Source: Amycolatopsis orientalis DSM 40040 = KCTC 9412 (GTDB lineage: Bacteria; Actinomycetota; Actinomycetes; Mycobacteriales; Pseudonocardiaceae). Taken from it: a DNA stretch of 64,000 bases. Each line of letters opens with the position of its first letter. Within the stretch, counting starts at the first letter, position 1. The stretch is from positions 186,001-250,000 of the forward strand of contig NZ_ASJB01000017.1 in assembly GCF_000478275.1 (NCBI RefSeq), in the 5' to 3' direction. Below are positions 18,663 through 27,331 of this stretch, one piece after another. A program made the position numbers and the translations under genes. Below the pieces are notes generated by a model. It saw only the letters and a program-made list of their open reading frames with translations. It was not told where the DNA came from and did not search any database.

Positions 18663-19529
18663 ATGACGAGGGCCCAAACTCCGGTGACCAGCCAGCGGCG
18701 CCTGCTGGCGGCTGTGCGGGAGGCCCGCGACACGCTGAGGCTCACGCAGAAGGAGGTCGCGGAGGCACTCGACTGGTCGGTTTCGAAGATCATCCGGATC
18801 GAGAACGGCTCGGTGGGCCTGTCCACGACCGATCTGAAGGCCCTGCTCTTGCACTACGGCATCACTGACCGGGATCGCGTCGAGACCTACGTCCGGCTGG
18901 CGAGGGAAAGCAAGCAGCCCGGTTGGTGGGACGAGTACCGGCGGGCGTTCAAACCGGAGTTCGTCCGGTTCCTGGGGCTGGAGGCCTCGGCGGTGACCGT
19001 CCGGCAGTTCCAGCTGCTCCTCGTGCCCGGGCTGCTCCAGGCCCCCGAGTACATCCGATCCCTGATGGAGAAGGGGCGGAACACACCGGAAGAGACCGAA
19101 CGTGGAATCGAAGTCCGCCTCATCCGGCAGCGCCGACTGAAGGACCTTGAATTCACGCACCACTTCATCATCGACGAGTCGGTGCTGTACCGACGGGTCA
19201 CCGACGTGGACGGCTGGCGGAAGCAGCTCGCGCACCTGCGGGAAGTGGCCGAGCAGCCCAACGTCACCTTGCAGGTGTTCCCGTTCACGGCGGGCTACCT
19301 GCGGGGCCTGCGGAGCTCGTTCCAGCTCATGGAGCTGTCCGACCAGATGAACGACTACTTCCTCACCGTCGAGCAACCCTCGGGCGACGTCTACTTCGAC
19401 GAAGCCGCCGGGGCCGACAAGAGCGAAGAGTATCTGAAGATCTTCTACCAGCTCGAAGAGGCGGCCCTGCCGCCGGAAGAGACCCCGCGCATGATCGACA
19501 AGGCGCTGGCGAGGCTGGAGGAAGAATGA
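18663..19529 (+). CDS. XRE-family regulator with DUF5753 domain
   Basis: A 288-residue DNA-binding protein. The HTH_31/XRE domain spans about residues 12-70 (LRLTQKEVAEALDWSVSKIIRIENG). DUF5753 follows from about residue 95 (VRQFQLLLVPGLLQAPEYIR) and ends near PSGDVYFDE. The AGGAGG ribosome site is strong. Such proteins pair with DUF397 partners, as with the gene at 18230. Targets are unknown. A 12-bp hairpin follows. Confidence 0.92.
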   Translation: MTRAQTPVTSQRRLLAAVREARDTLRLTQKEVAEALDWSVSKIIRIENGSVGLSTTDLKALLLHYGITDRDRVETYVRLARESKQPGWWDEYRRAFKPEFVRFLGLEASAVTVRQFQLLLVPGLLQAPEYIRSLMEKGRNTPEETERGIEVRLIRQRRLKDLEFTHHFIIDESVLYRRVTDVDGWRKQLAHLREVAEQPNVTLQVFPFTAGYLRGLRSSFQLMELSDQMNDYFLTVEQPSGDVYFDEAAGADKSEEYLKIFYQLEEAALPPEETPRMIDKALARLEEE

Positions 19530-19548
19530 GATAGCCCGAACGTGAAAG

Positions 19549-19578
19549 GGCGGCTTCTGCTGGCACAGAAGCCGCCCG
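19549..19578 (+). terminator. Hairpin after the XRE gene
   Basis: A perfect 12-bp stem (GGGCGGCTTCTG, 19549-19560, with 19567-19578) and 6-base loop, 19 bases after the stop. No T-tract. Confidence 0.65.
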
Positions 19579-19802
19579 AGTGGCAATACCCACAGGACTC
19601 ACCGCGTAGCGAGGCGTGGACGTACTGCCGGATCGTCAGCATACGACCTCATCGCCTCCGGAGGCTGCCCCCGTCCCGGTGGCCGTCGGCGTTCACCTGT
19701 CCGAGCGGACCGGGAACACCGCGGCGCCGAAGGACCCTGCGGGCCGCGAATGGCCTTGTCCGACGAAGCGGCAGGACGTCGCCTCGTTCCAGGAGGATCC
19801 AG

Positions 19803-21434
19803 ATGAGGGTCTTTATCAGCTATGCCCACGACACCGAGGGCAGGAAGGTCGCTCAAGCGCTGGCCGAAGCCCTGCGGAAGCGCGGGGTCGACGTTCTCTG
19901 GGACCGGGATCTCCCCGAGGGGAATCCCGTCTCCCTGCCGGAGTGGATAGTCACCTCGGTGACGGCCTATCCGGTGCTCTGTGTCTTGTCACCCGATTAC
20001 GTGCTGAGGTTCGGCGCCGGTGACGGCACGGCCGCGCGCAAGGGTGTCCTGTTCGAAAGCCGGGTCCTGCAGCGCAGGATCTACGACCACACCGAGTCGG
20101 GTGGCTGCCCGGTCATCCCGGTCGCCGATCTCGGCTTTTCCGCCGATCTCGCCCCCGTCGTGCTGAAGAACCTGGTGATCTCCCGGTTCGACGCGGACAC
20201 CGAGGACGGCCTGGAGCAGATCGTCCGCCGGTTGCTCGCCTTGGGCCCGGTGCCGCCGGTGACACGGCCGCCGGTCCCGCCGCCCGAAGTCGGCGAGGAG
20301 CTGGCGCTCGTGCAGGACCTCGAGGCGGCCGCGCCGTCCTCGGCCGCGGGGCCCGCGCTGGTGCACGACTGGCTCGGCGTCGTCGCCGACTTGAGCCGTA
20401 CGGATCTCGTCCGTGCGCTGCCCGCGGTCGAGCGGATCGTCAAGGCCGCGGGGGACGCGGAGGCGATGAGACGGGTGGCCGAATGCTGCCTGCGGGCGCT
20501 GCCCGACGGCACGCTCGTGGCCGACGACCGGCGGACCAGGGCCTGGCTGCTCCTGCACTGTCAGGCCTGGTATCTGCACCGCATGCACCAACTCGCCGCG
20601 GCCATGTCCACTGTGGACGAAGGCATCCGGCTGGCCAAGGAGTGCGGTGACGGCTGGATGGTCGCCTTCGGCAAGCGGCTGCTGGCGACCCTGCACGGCG
20701 AGCTGGCCGAGGTCTCCCGGGCGGACGCCCGCAGGCACCACCTGGTCCAGGCGGTGGACTGTGCCAAGGCCGCGAGCGCGATGTTCCACGCGCTGGATCC
20801 CGCCGGCGACGAATACGGGGCCTGCCGCACCGTCCTCGCCTGTGTCTGGTTCACCCAGTACCGCCTCGACCGGCGGCGCTCGGCCTTGAAACGGGCGAAC
20901 AAGCTGGCGGGCCAGGCCGTCACCTATCTTCCCCAGGACCGCACCCGCGAGTATCACGAACTCCTGATCCTCCGGGTCCGGATCTCCATCGCCCGCGGTG
21001 AACTCCCCAGGGCGAGGGAGCTGGTGGACAAGGCGCTCACGTCGCTGGCCTGCCATGCCGACGACGGCGCCTCCTACACCGAACTCCTCGGTTCCGCGCA
21101 TCTGGCCCGGGCCGAACTGAGGCTGAAGGAGGGCGGCCGCGACGCTCCGGTGAACGCGGCGAGGGACGTCAGCCTGGCGTTGAAGTTCTTCGACGAGATC
21201 TCGCTTCCCTACGCCTCCGCGACCTGCCGGTGGCTGCTGGCCAGCCTCCTCCCGGAGACGGCCGGGGTCGAACGCGGCGACGTCCGGATCTGCGAGCGGC
21301 TCTTCGCCGACCCCCGGGTCCGGCTGCGCGGCCTGGAGGAGCGGAGCCGCCGGATCGGCGAATGCGTCGGCGGCCGCTGGACCCGGCGCTCCGAATGGAA
21401 GGAGATCGCCCGCAAACTGCGCAGCCAGGTCTGA
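19803..21434 (+). CDS. SEFIR/TIR-like domain protein with TPR-like C-terminus
   Basis: A 543-residue protein. Residues 1-150 form a SEFIR (TIR-related) domain: MRVFISYAHDTEGRKVAQAL, VDVLWDRDLPEG, YPVLCVLSPDYVLRFG, then the cysteine-free basic KGVLFESRVLQRR. From about residue 190 the protein is helical with TPR-like pairs (AWYLHRMHQLAAAMSTVDEGIRLAKE). Bacterial SEFIR/TIR domains act as signalling or NAD-depleting effectors, often in immunity; which applies here is unknown. ATG 19803 follows AGGAGG; the frame is open far upstream but that part is non-coding in character. It converges on a STAND ATPase gene 13 bases away. Confidence 0.8.
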   Translation: MRVFISYAHDTEGRKVAQALAEALRKRGVDVLWDRDLPEGNPVSLPEWIVTSVTAYPVLCVLSPDYVLRFGAGDGTAARKGVLFESRVLQRRIYDHTESGGCPVIPVADLGFSADLAPVVLKNLVISRFDADTEDGLEQIVRRLLALGPVPPVTRPPVPPPEVGEELALVQDLEAAAPSSAAGPALVHDWLGVVADLSRTDLVRALPAVERIVKAAGDAEAMRRVAECCLRALPDGTLVADDRRTRAWLLLHCQAWYLHRMHQLAAAMSTVDEGIRLAKECGDGWMVAFGKRLLATLHGELAEVSRADARRHHLVQAVDCAKAASAMFHALDPAGDEYGACRTVLACVWFTQYRLDRRRSALKRANKLAGQAVTYLPQDRTREYHELLILRVRISIARGELPRARELVDKALTSLACHADDGASYTELLGSAHLARAELRLKEGGRDAPVNAARDVSLALKFFDEISLPYASATCRWLLASLLPETAGVERGDVRICERLFADPRVRLRGLEERSRRIGECVGGRWTRRSEWKEIARKLRSQV

Positions 21435-21447
21435 GCGGGGCCTCGGT

Positions 21448-23478
21448 TCACGAAGGCAGCTCGGCCAGCCGCTCCCGGACCCGCTCCGCGTCGGGGAGGC
21501 GGTGCTGGGCGACGTAAAGCTCGTAGGCCCGCTTGAAGTACTCCGCCGCTTCGTCGAGCTTGCCGCTGGAGAACTGGATTTCCGCGAGGTGCTCGATCAC
21601 CTCCGCGGCGAAGAACCTGTTGTCCTGCCTCAGACTGAGTTCCAGCGCACGCAGGTAGAAGCGCTCCGCCTCGCGGGGAAGTCCGGCGCCACCGGCGATG
21701 GAACCCAGGTTGTCCAGGGTCACCGCGACACCGCTGCCGTTGCCGTGTCTTTCGTGCAGGGACAGGGCGGTGGTCGCGTACTCGCGGGCCCGCTCGTACT
21801 CGCCCAGTTCCGCGTACTGCCGGGCGACCGCGTTCAGCGCGTGCGCCTCGCCCACCTGGTTACCCGCCCGCCGGTAGAGGTCGAGCGCCTGTTCGGCATG
21901 CCACAGGGTGTTTTCGTGATCCGCCCGCCGCGCGTGGGCGCGGGCGAGGTCATGGTGGGTATGCGCCTGTTCCTCGGGCCCGGCCGCCCCGGCCAGCGCA
22001 CGGACCAGCCAGGTCAGCGCCTCCTCCAGCTCACCCGCCCTGGTGCAGGCCCGGCCCAGCTGCCGCTGCGCGAGGACGCGCATCACCGGTGAATCCAGCC
22101 GCTCGGCCGCGTCGACGCCCAGCCGCGAGGTCTCGACGTTGTCGTGGATCAAGCCTTGCCGGTGCTGGTAGGTGTCGAGGGCCCGGGCGAACCACCACAC
22201 CCGCTCCGGGAGATCTTCGGCGGCCGCCAGTCGCTGCATCGCGGGCAGGGTGCGGTGCTCGGCGGCGAACCACTCCAGCGCGGCCGCCTCACCGGCGAAT
22301 TCGAGGGGTTTGACCCCGCGTTCGGGTACGGGCTCGGCGAGTCTGGCGCGATGCGGGTAGAGCAGGCGATCGGCGTGCAACGCGCTGTGGAGGTAGAAGT
22401 CCACCGCGCGCCGCCTCGCCCCGATGAGCTCGGCCGTCGGATCGAGTCGCTCGGCGAGTTCGCCCGCGTACCGGTGCACGAGGTCGTGCATCCGGTAGCG
22501 CTTCGGAAGGTGTTGGTGCAGAAGGCTTTTGAGGTCGAGGGAGCGCAGCAGGGCTGTCGTCCGCGCGGTACCCAACGCCAGCAGGCTCGCGACGGCGGCC
22601 TCGTCGAATTCAGGCTGTGGCAGCAGGCCGAGCAGCCGGAACCCGCCGGCCTCGTCGAGTCCCAGGCCGCGATACGACCACGAAAGGACGGTCCGCAGGT
22701 CGGCCGATCCGTCACCGGCGTCGAAGGCGTCCAGCCGGTTGCCGAAGCCACGCAGTTCCTCGGCCGTCACGGCCAGGGGCAGGTCCGGCCTGCTCGCCGA
22801 GCGCGCGGCGATCAGCGACACGGCCAGCGGCAGCCCCGCCGCATGGGCGAGCAGGAGATCCACCGCCTCCGGTTCGGCCAGCACCCGGTCCGCGCCGACC
22901 TGGTGCGCGAGCAGGTCACGGGCCTCCGGCTTCGACAGCGCGCCGAGCCGGAGCGACGTCGCGCCGCGCAGCCGGAGGCCTGCCAGGTTCGTCCTGCTGG
23001 TCACCAGGACCGCGCAGGTGCGCGTGCCGGGCAGCAGCGGCGCCACCTGGGCGAGGTCCGCGGCGTTGTCGAGGACGATGAGCGTCCGTTTCCCGGCCAG
23101 GACGCTGCGGTAGAGCGCCGAGGCGGAGCGTTCGTCCGTCGGGAGCGCGGCGGGCGCGACCCCGAAGGCCCCGAGGAAGGAGTGCAGCACCGACAGCGCG
23201 GACGGCGGTTCGGCGGGCCGGTCGAACCCGCCGAGGTCGGTGTAGAGCTGGCCGTCGGGGAACCGGTTCAGGTGATGGTGCGCCCAGTGCAGCGCGAGGG
23301 TCGATTTCCCCACCCCGCCCGGCCCTTCGATGACCACGACGGACGCCGGATCGGCGAGCGGGCCCAGCGTCTCGGTCAGGACGGCGGTCTCCCGCTCGCG
23401 GCCGACCAGCCACGGCGGCGGGAAGGGCAGCTGCCGCGGGACGATCACCGGGTTCGGGGGATACGCGTCGGCGGTCAT
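21448..23478 (-). CDS. STAND (NB-ARC) ATPase with TPR repeats
   Basis: A 676-residue signal-transduction ATPase. The NB-ARC module begins near residue 20 (WLVGRERETAVL) with Walker A GPGGVGKSTLALHWAHHH, Walker B-like KRTLIVLDNA and the sensor CAVLVTSRTNLAG. About ten TPR units fill the C-terminal 280 residues (VGEAHALNAVARQYAELGEY and similar). It resembles AfsR/SARP regulators but has no N-terminal DNA-binding domain, so it likely signals through protein contacts. ATG 23478 follows GGGAAGG; a longer start at 23592 is possible. Confidence 0.87.
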   Translation of the reverse strand: MTADAYPPNPVIVPRQLPFPPPWLVGRERETAVLTETLGPLADPASVVVIEGPGGVGKSTLALHWAHHHLNRFPDGQLYTDLGGFDRPAEPPSALSVLHSFLGAFGVAPAALPTDERSASALYRSVLAGKRTLIVLDNAADLAQVAPLLPGTRTCAVLVTSRTNLAGLRLRGATSLRLGALSKPEARDLLAHQVGADRVLAEPEAVDLLLAHAAGLPLAVSLIAARSASRPDLPLAVTAEELRGFGNRLDAFDAGDGSADLRTVLSWSYRGLGLDEAGGFRLLGLLPQPEFDEAAVASLLALGTARTTALLRSLDLKSLLHQHLPKRYRMHDLVHRYAGELAERLDPTAELIGARRRAVDFYLHSALHADRLLYPHRARLAEPVPERGVKPLEFAGEAAALEWFAAEHRTLPAMQRLAAAEDLPERVWWFARALDTYQHRQGLIHDNVETSRLGVDAAERLDSPVMRVLAQRQLGRACTRAGELEEALTWLVRALAGAAGPEEQAHTHHDLARAHARRADHENTLWHAEQALDLYRRAGNQVGEAHALNAVARQYAELGEYERAREYATTALSLHERHGNGSGVAVTLDNLGSIAGGAGLPREAERFYLRALELSLRQDNRFFAAEVIEHLAEIQFSSGKLDEAAEYFKRAYELYVAQHRLPDAERVRERLAELPS

Positions 23479-23631
23479 CTCGCGGCCTTCCCTCGCCCGG
23501 CGTGCCTCGGCCTGCCTTCCGATGGTCGCGCTTGCCGGGCGGGCACACAGCACCTGGACGGGTGCACTTTCGGTGGCTTTCGGTGTATCCACTCGGAGCC
23601 GGTCGTGATCGGCACCCGTAAGGTGGAGGGC

Positions 23632-24402
23632 GTGCGTCTAGCTCGAATTGCTCATCCCGGTGGTGTCGCGTTCGCTTCGATCGAAGGGGACGGCGACGAC
23701 GCCCAGGTACTGGAAATCGCCGAGCACCCCTTCGGCAACCCCAACTTCACCGGCAAGCGCTGGCCGCTCGCCGACGTCCGGCTGCTCGCGCCGATCCTCC
23801 CGTCGAAGGTGATCGCGGTCGGCCGCAACTACGCCAAACACGCCGCCGAGTTCGGCAACGAGGTCCCGGCGGACCCGATGCTGTTCATCAAGCCGTCGAC
23901 CACGGTGATCGGCCCGCACGCGCCCATCCGCCGTCCCGACGGCATCGGCCGCGTCGATTTCGAGGGTGAACTGGCGATCGTCATCGGTCAGCCGGTGAAG
24001 AACGTGCCCGCCGCCCGCGCGGCGAGCGTGATCCTCGGCTACACCGTCGCGAACGACGTCAGCGCGCGTGACCTGCAGAAGGCCGACGGCCAGTGGGGCC
24101 GGGCGAAGGGTTTCGACACCTTCTGCCCGCTCGGGCCGTGGATCGAGACCTCGATCGACGCCGCCGACCTCGCGCTCCGGTCCGAGGTGGACGGTGTGCT
24201 GAAACAGGACGGCCGTACTTCGGACCTGGTGCACAAGATCCCCGAGCTGGTCGAGTTCGTGTCCGGGGTGATGACGCTGCTGCCCGGCGACGTCATCCTG
24301 ACCGGGACTCCCGAGGGCGTCGGCCCGATCGAGGACGGCCAGTCGGTTTCGATCACCATCGACGGTATCGGCACCCTGACGAACCCGGTGCAGGCCGTCT
24401 AG
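23632..24402 (+). CDS. Fumarylacetoacetate hydrolase family protein
   Basis: A 256-residue FAH-fold enzyme. It has VIAVGRNYAKHAAEFG, the metal-binding FEGELAIVIG, TVANDVSARDLQKADGQW and GDVILTGTPEGVG. Family members hydrolyse or decarboxylate 2-keto/enol acids such as 2-hydroxyhepta-2,4-diene-1,7-dioate or oxaloacetate; the annotation in this size class is usually generic. GTG 23632 is preferred (family N-terminus RLARIAHPGGVAF); GTG 23623 is an alternative. It ends at a long bidirectional hairpin shared with the convergent FAD monooxygenase. Confidence 0.92.
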   Translation: MRLARIAHPGGVAFASIEGDGDDAQVLEIAEHPFGNPNFTGKRWPLADVRLLAPILPSKVIAVGRNYAKHAAEFGNEVPADPMLFIKPSTTVIGPHAPIRRPDGIGRVDFEGELAIVIGQPVKNVPAARAASVILGYTVANDVSARDLQKADGQWGRAKGFDTFCPLGPWIETSIDAADLALRSEVDGVLKQDGRTSDLVHKIPELVEFVSGVMTLLPGDVILTGTPEGVGPIEDGQSVSITIDGIGTLTNPVQAV

Positions 24403-24411
24403 CCTCACGTG

Positions 24412-24462
24412 CCATGAAAGGTCCTTTCCTTGCGAATTTCGCAAGGAAAGGACCTTTCATGG
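24412..24462. terminator. Perfect 25-bp palindrome between convergent genes
   Basis: Arms 24412-24436 and 24438-24462 are exactly complementary around one central base, so the DNA can form a 25-bp stem on either strand. It lies between the stops of the FAH and FAD genes and likely serves both. The CATGAAAGG/CCTTTCATG ends relate it to the other hairpins. Confidence 0.85.
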
Positions 24463-24474
24463 CGTTCGGGGCAC

Positions 24475-25713
24475 TCAGCTCCCGGCCGGCTCCATCGCCC
24501 GCCGCGCGAAGGCCGGGGCGTGCTCGGGCCGCAGACCGAGCCCCAGCAGCCGGGCGGGGAAGTAGGACAGCACCGGGAAGCGGCGGAACAGCTTCACCAT
24601 CGGCGCGGGCGGGCCGTTGCGCCTGCCCTCCATGACCGGCCGCATGACGTTCTTGTGCAGCATCCGTTGCAGCCCCTGCACCAGCATCGTCGGCGCGAGA
24701 CGGCGCCTGCGCACCTTCGCCAGGTCGGCCACCGACGGCCTGCCCCGGCGCAGCGGTTCGGCGAGCAGGGTGGCGGCCGCGACCGCGTCCTGCACCGCGA
24801 GGTTGATGCCGACCCCGCCGACCGGCGACATCGCGTGTGCCGCGTCACCGATGCACAGCAGCCCGTCAAGATGCCATTTCCGCAGCAGGTTCAGCTTGAC
24901 GTCGAGGAATTTGATGTCGTCGGTCGTCTTCAGTTCGTCCACGCGATCGGCGAATTCGGGGCAGACGTCGGCCACGTTCTCCCGGAACCAATCGATGCCC
25001 TTGGTCCGCAGGTCCTCGCCCTTGGGGCCGAGGTAGGCGACCTGGAAGTAGCCCTTCCTCGGCAGCGGCACGGCGAACCGGCGATTCCGCATCCTCGGGG
25101 TCAGCCCGCCCTCCATCTCGCCCTCTCTCCGCGAGATCCGGAACCACCACGCGTCGAAGGGGGTGTTGTACTCCTTCGGCACCAGCCCGGCTTCCCGCCG
25201 GGCCAGCGACCAGCGGCCGTCGGCGGCGATCACCAGGTCGGCGCGTAGTTCGCCGGTCTTCCCTTCGACGTCGCGGTAGCGGACGCCGGTCACCCGGCCC
25301 CCTTCCCGGATCAGCCCGGTCATCTCGGTGCTCTGCCGCAGCGTGAACGCGGATTCCTTCGCGCCCGCGTCGGCGAGCAGGTCCAGGAAGTCCCACTGCG
25401 GGACCATCGCGACGAAGGGATGCGCCACCTTCAGCCGGGTCAGGTCGGCCAGCCGCATCATCGTGCCGTCTTCGGCCGGGAAGCCGGCGTAGGAGATCTG
25501 GCTGTGCGGCAGGCTGAGGAATTTCTCGCCGAGCCCCAGCTCGTCGAGCAACGTCAACGTCGACGGGTGCACGGTGTCGCCGCGGAAGTCCCGCAGGAAG
25601 TCCTTGTGCTTCTCCAGCACTGTGACCTCGACCCCGGCCCTGGCCAGCAGCAACCCGGCGACCATCCCCGCGGGGCCACCGCCGACGATCACGCAGCTCG
25701 TGTGTTCGTGCAT
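24475..25713 (-). CDS. FAD-dependent aromatic-type monooxygenase
   Basis: A 412-residue flavoprotein hydroxylase of the UbiH/PheA group. The FAD motif is at the N-terminus (CVIVGGGPAGMVAGLLLARA, then VLEKH), the internal DG motif is VIAADGRWS, and the GD motif reads GDAAHAMSPVGGVGINLA. Such enzymes hydroxylate aromatic or polyketide substrates with NAD(P)H and oxygen; the substrate here is not known. ATG 25713 follows AAGGGGTGGGA. A TetR-type palindrome lies just upstream but no regulator gene is adjacent. Confidence 0.9.
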   Translation of the reverse strand: MHEHTSCVIVGGGPAGMVAGLLLARAGVEVTVLEKHKDFLRDFRGDTVHPSTLTLLDELGLGEKFLSLPHSQISYAGFPAEDGTMMRLADLTRLKVAHPFVAMVPQWDFLDLLADAGAKESAFTLRQSTEMTGLIREGGRVTGVRYRDVEGKTGELRADLVIAADGRWSLARREAGLVPKEYNTPFDAWWFRISRREGEMEGGLTPRMRNRRFAVPLPRKGYFQVAYLGPKGEDLRTKGIDWFRENVADVCPEFADRVDELKTTDDIKFLDVKLNLLRKWHLDGLLCIGDAAHAMSPVGGVGINLAVQDAVAAATLLAEPLRRGRPSVADLAKVRRRRLAPTMLVQGLQRMLHKNVMRPVMEGRRNGPPAPMVKLFRRFPVLSYFPARLLGLGLRPEHAPAFARRAMEPAGS

Positions 25714-25733
25714 TCGTCCCACCCCTTCGAACC

Positions 25734-25757
25734 CTTATTCATCACTTGTTGAATAAG
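25734..25757. promoter_or_regulatory. Operator-like palindrome upstream of FAD monooxygenase
   Basis: CTTATTCA (25734-25741) and TGAATAAG (25750-25757) are perfect 8-bp arms with an 8-base spacer, AT-rich in a GC-rich setting. Position, 21 bases before the start codon, suits a repressor site of TetR or similar type. Confidence 0.6.
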
Positions 25758-26178
25758 CTCAGCATGCACCTGCCCCGCCGTCGTGTCAAGCGCCATCCGG
25801 ACAGATCCGCCGACGAGGTCACCGTCCGGCCGCGGTGACCCGTGAGCGACCCGGTGTGACTGTCCAAACAGGACTCGGTCGCGCCGGAACGGTCCTCGAA
25901 GGACGGTCGAAGGGGAGGTGCGGGGCGTGTGCCCATGTGGACGGTCCGGGTTTCAAGTCCCGCAAGGCTTTCGCCGCCGTCACGGGGCGTGTGACACGGC
26001 GAGCCGGAAGTGTCGCCGAACGGTGACCTTTCACTCGGTCGCCCGTCGTTCGGCGTTGCCTGGTAACTAAAACACGTCATCTCACCAACTGGGAGTAGAC
26101 TGCCCGCGCCGGAACAGACCAGCCTTAATCACCTCATCGGCAGAGTCGCGATCGCGCTGAGTGCCCTAGCCTCACTTG
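25758..26178. other. Gene-free stretch between divergent genes
   Basis: About 420 bases. Frames on both strands look arginine-rich and non-coding. A TAGCCT hexamer near 26167 could be the -10 of the HAD gene. Nothing else recognised. Confidence 0.4.
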
Positions 26179-27003
26179 GTGGATTTCGCTCTCGTGCCCC
26201 GGACCCCGTCACGAACCACCCCGACCGTGCCGGACGAGGCCCCTTGGGAGCCCCCGGAGTTGCGGCTGGTGTGTCTCGACATCGACGACACCTTGATCGA
26301 CTGCACGGCGGCGATCCGGCTCAGCCTGCGCGCTCTCACCGGCCAAAACGACCTTTGGCCACTGTGGGATCTCATCACCGAAGAGCATGTCGCGCTGGTG
26401 GTCGCGGGCGAAATCGATTACGCGACGATGCATCACAAGCGTACTGAATGCTTCCTCGCGGAGATCGGCATTCTGGCCGACGAAGACCAGGTCACCGGCT
26501 TCGAAAGACGTCGTCGTGAAATCCTCACCCGTTCGTGGCAATTGTTCGAAGATGTCCTCCCATGCCTGGAATGGCTGCGGGCCGCCGGTGTCCTGGTGGC
26601 GGCCGTCACGAACGCGTCGGGCACGCATCAGCGCAAGAAGATCGCCGATCTCGGTCTCGCCCGGTTCTTCGACCATGTGGCGATCGCCGGTGAACTCGGA
26701 GTAGCCAAACCGGACCCGGCGATGTTCCACTCGGTCTGCCTCGGTCTCGGCTGCGACCCGGCGCAAGCCGTCCACGTCGGGGACAAGCTCGACACCGACG
26801 CCATCGGCGCCCGTGACGCCGGCCTGGGCGCCGTCTGGCTCGATCGGGACGGCATCGCCGAGCGCGCCCCGGCGGGCGTGCACACCATCTCCGGCCTCGA
26901 TGAGCTGCCTGAGCTGCTCGTTTCCGAGTTCGCGAAGCTCGGTGTCCCTGCTCAGCGCGCTACGGCGACCCCCGCTTTCACGGTGCGGAACAGCGTGCTC
27001 TAG
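26179..27003 (+). CDS. HAD-superfamily hydrolase
   Basis: A 274-residue phosphatase-like protein. Motif I is LVCLDIDDTLID, motif II lies in VAAVTNASG, the lysine motif in ELGVAKPDPAMF, and motif IV is VHVGDKLDTDAIGARDAG. The cap region suggests a subfamily I haloacid/phosphoglycolate-like enzyme. The substrate is unknown. The start is uncertain: no ribosome site precedes GTG 26179, but a TAGCCT hexamer about 7 bases upstream suggests a leaderless transcript. GTG 26194 and 26227 are alternatives. It is followed by two tRNA genes. Confidence 0.85.
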   Translation: MDFALVPRTPSRTTPTVPDEAPWEPPELRLVCLDIDDTLIDCTAAIRLSLRALTGQNDLWPLWDLITEEHVALVVAGEIDYATMHHKRTECFLAEIGILADEDQVTGFERRRREILTRSWQLFEDVLPCLEWLRAAGVLVAAVTNASGTHQRKKIADLGLARFFDHVAIAGELGVAKPDPAMFHSVCLGLGCDPAQAVHVGDKLDTDAIGARDAGLGAVWLDRDGIAERAPAGVHTISGLDELPELLVSEFAKLGVPAQRATATPAFTVRNSVL

Positions 27004-27054
27004 TATTCTTTCTCGTGCGGCACCGAGCCGGTCAAGATCGGAACGGTACCTCAC

Positions 27055-27126
27055 TGGGGTATGGTGTAATTGGCAGCACGACTGGTTCTGGTCCAGTTAG
27101 TCTAGGTTCGAGTCCTGGTACCCCAG
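27055..27126 (+). tRNA. tRNA-Gln (CTG)
   Basis: A complete 72-base cloverleaf. The acceptor TGGGGTA pairs with TACCCCA, discriminator G. The anticodon stem ACTGG/CCAGT holds loop TTCTGGT with anticodon CTG; the T loop is GGTTCGAGTCC. The 132 bases to the next tRNA hold short stems (GGAGA-AAC-TCTCC and TCTCCTC-CCA-GAGGAGA) but no gene. Confidence 0.97.
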
Positions 27127-27258
27127 CTGGAGAAACTCTCCGGAGTGAAACACAGAGTGACCCCCCTGCGAAGGTGGGAAACCCGGTCTGGTAAGTTTCT
27201 CCGCAGCAACACAGCAGGTGAACAACTGAAAATCTCCTCCCAGAGGAGAAATTTCCTA

Positions 27259-27331
27259 GCCCCCGTCGTCTAGCGGCCTAGGACGCCGGCCTCTCACGCC
27301 GGTAGCGTGGGTTCGAATCCCATCGGGGGTA
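27259..27331 (+). tRNA. tRNA-Glu (CTC), integration site
   Basis: A 73-base tRNA. The acceptor GCCCCCG pairs with CGGGGGT (G-U first pair), discriminator A. The anticodon stem CCGGC/GCCGG holds loop CTCTCAC with anticodon CTC; the T loop is GGTTCGAATCC. Its 3' half overlaps the end of a serine recombinase gene on the opposite strand, marking it as the attachment site of an integrated element. Confidence 0.97.

Noticed and set aside
22144..23631. Long N-terminal extension of the FAH protein
   Set aside because: The extension is antisense to the STAND ATPase; the family N-terminus and a start at 23632 explain the gene.
25900..26000. GGTTTCAAGTCCC, reminiscent of a tRNA T loop
   Set aside because: No matching acceptor, D or anticodon stems could be drawn around it.
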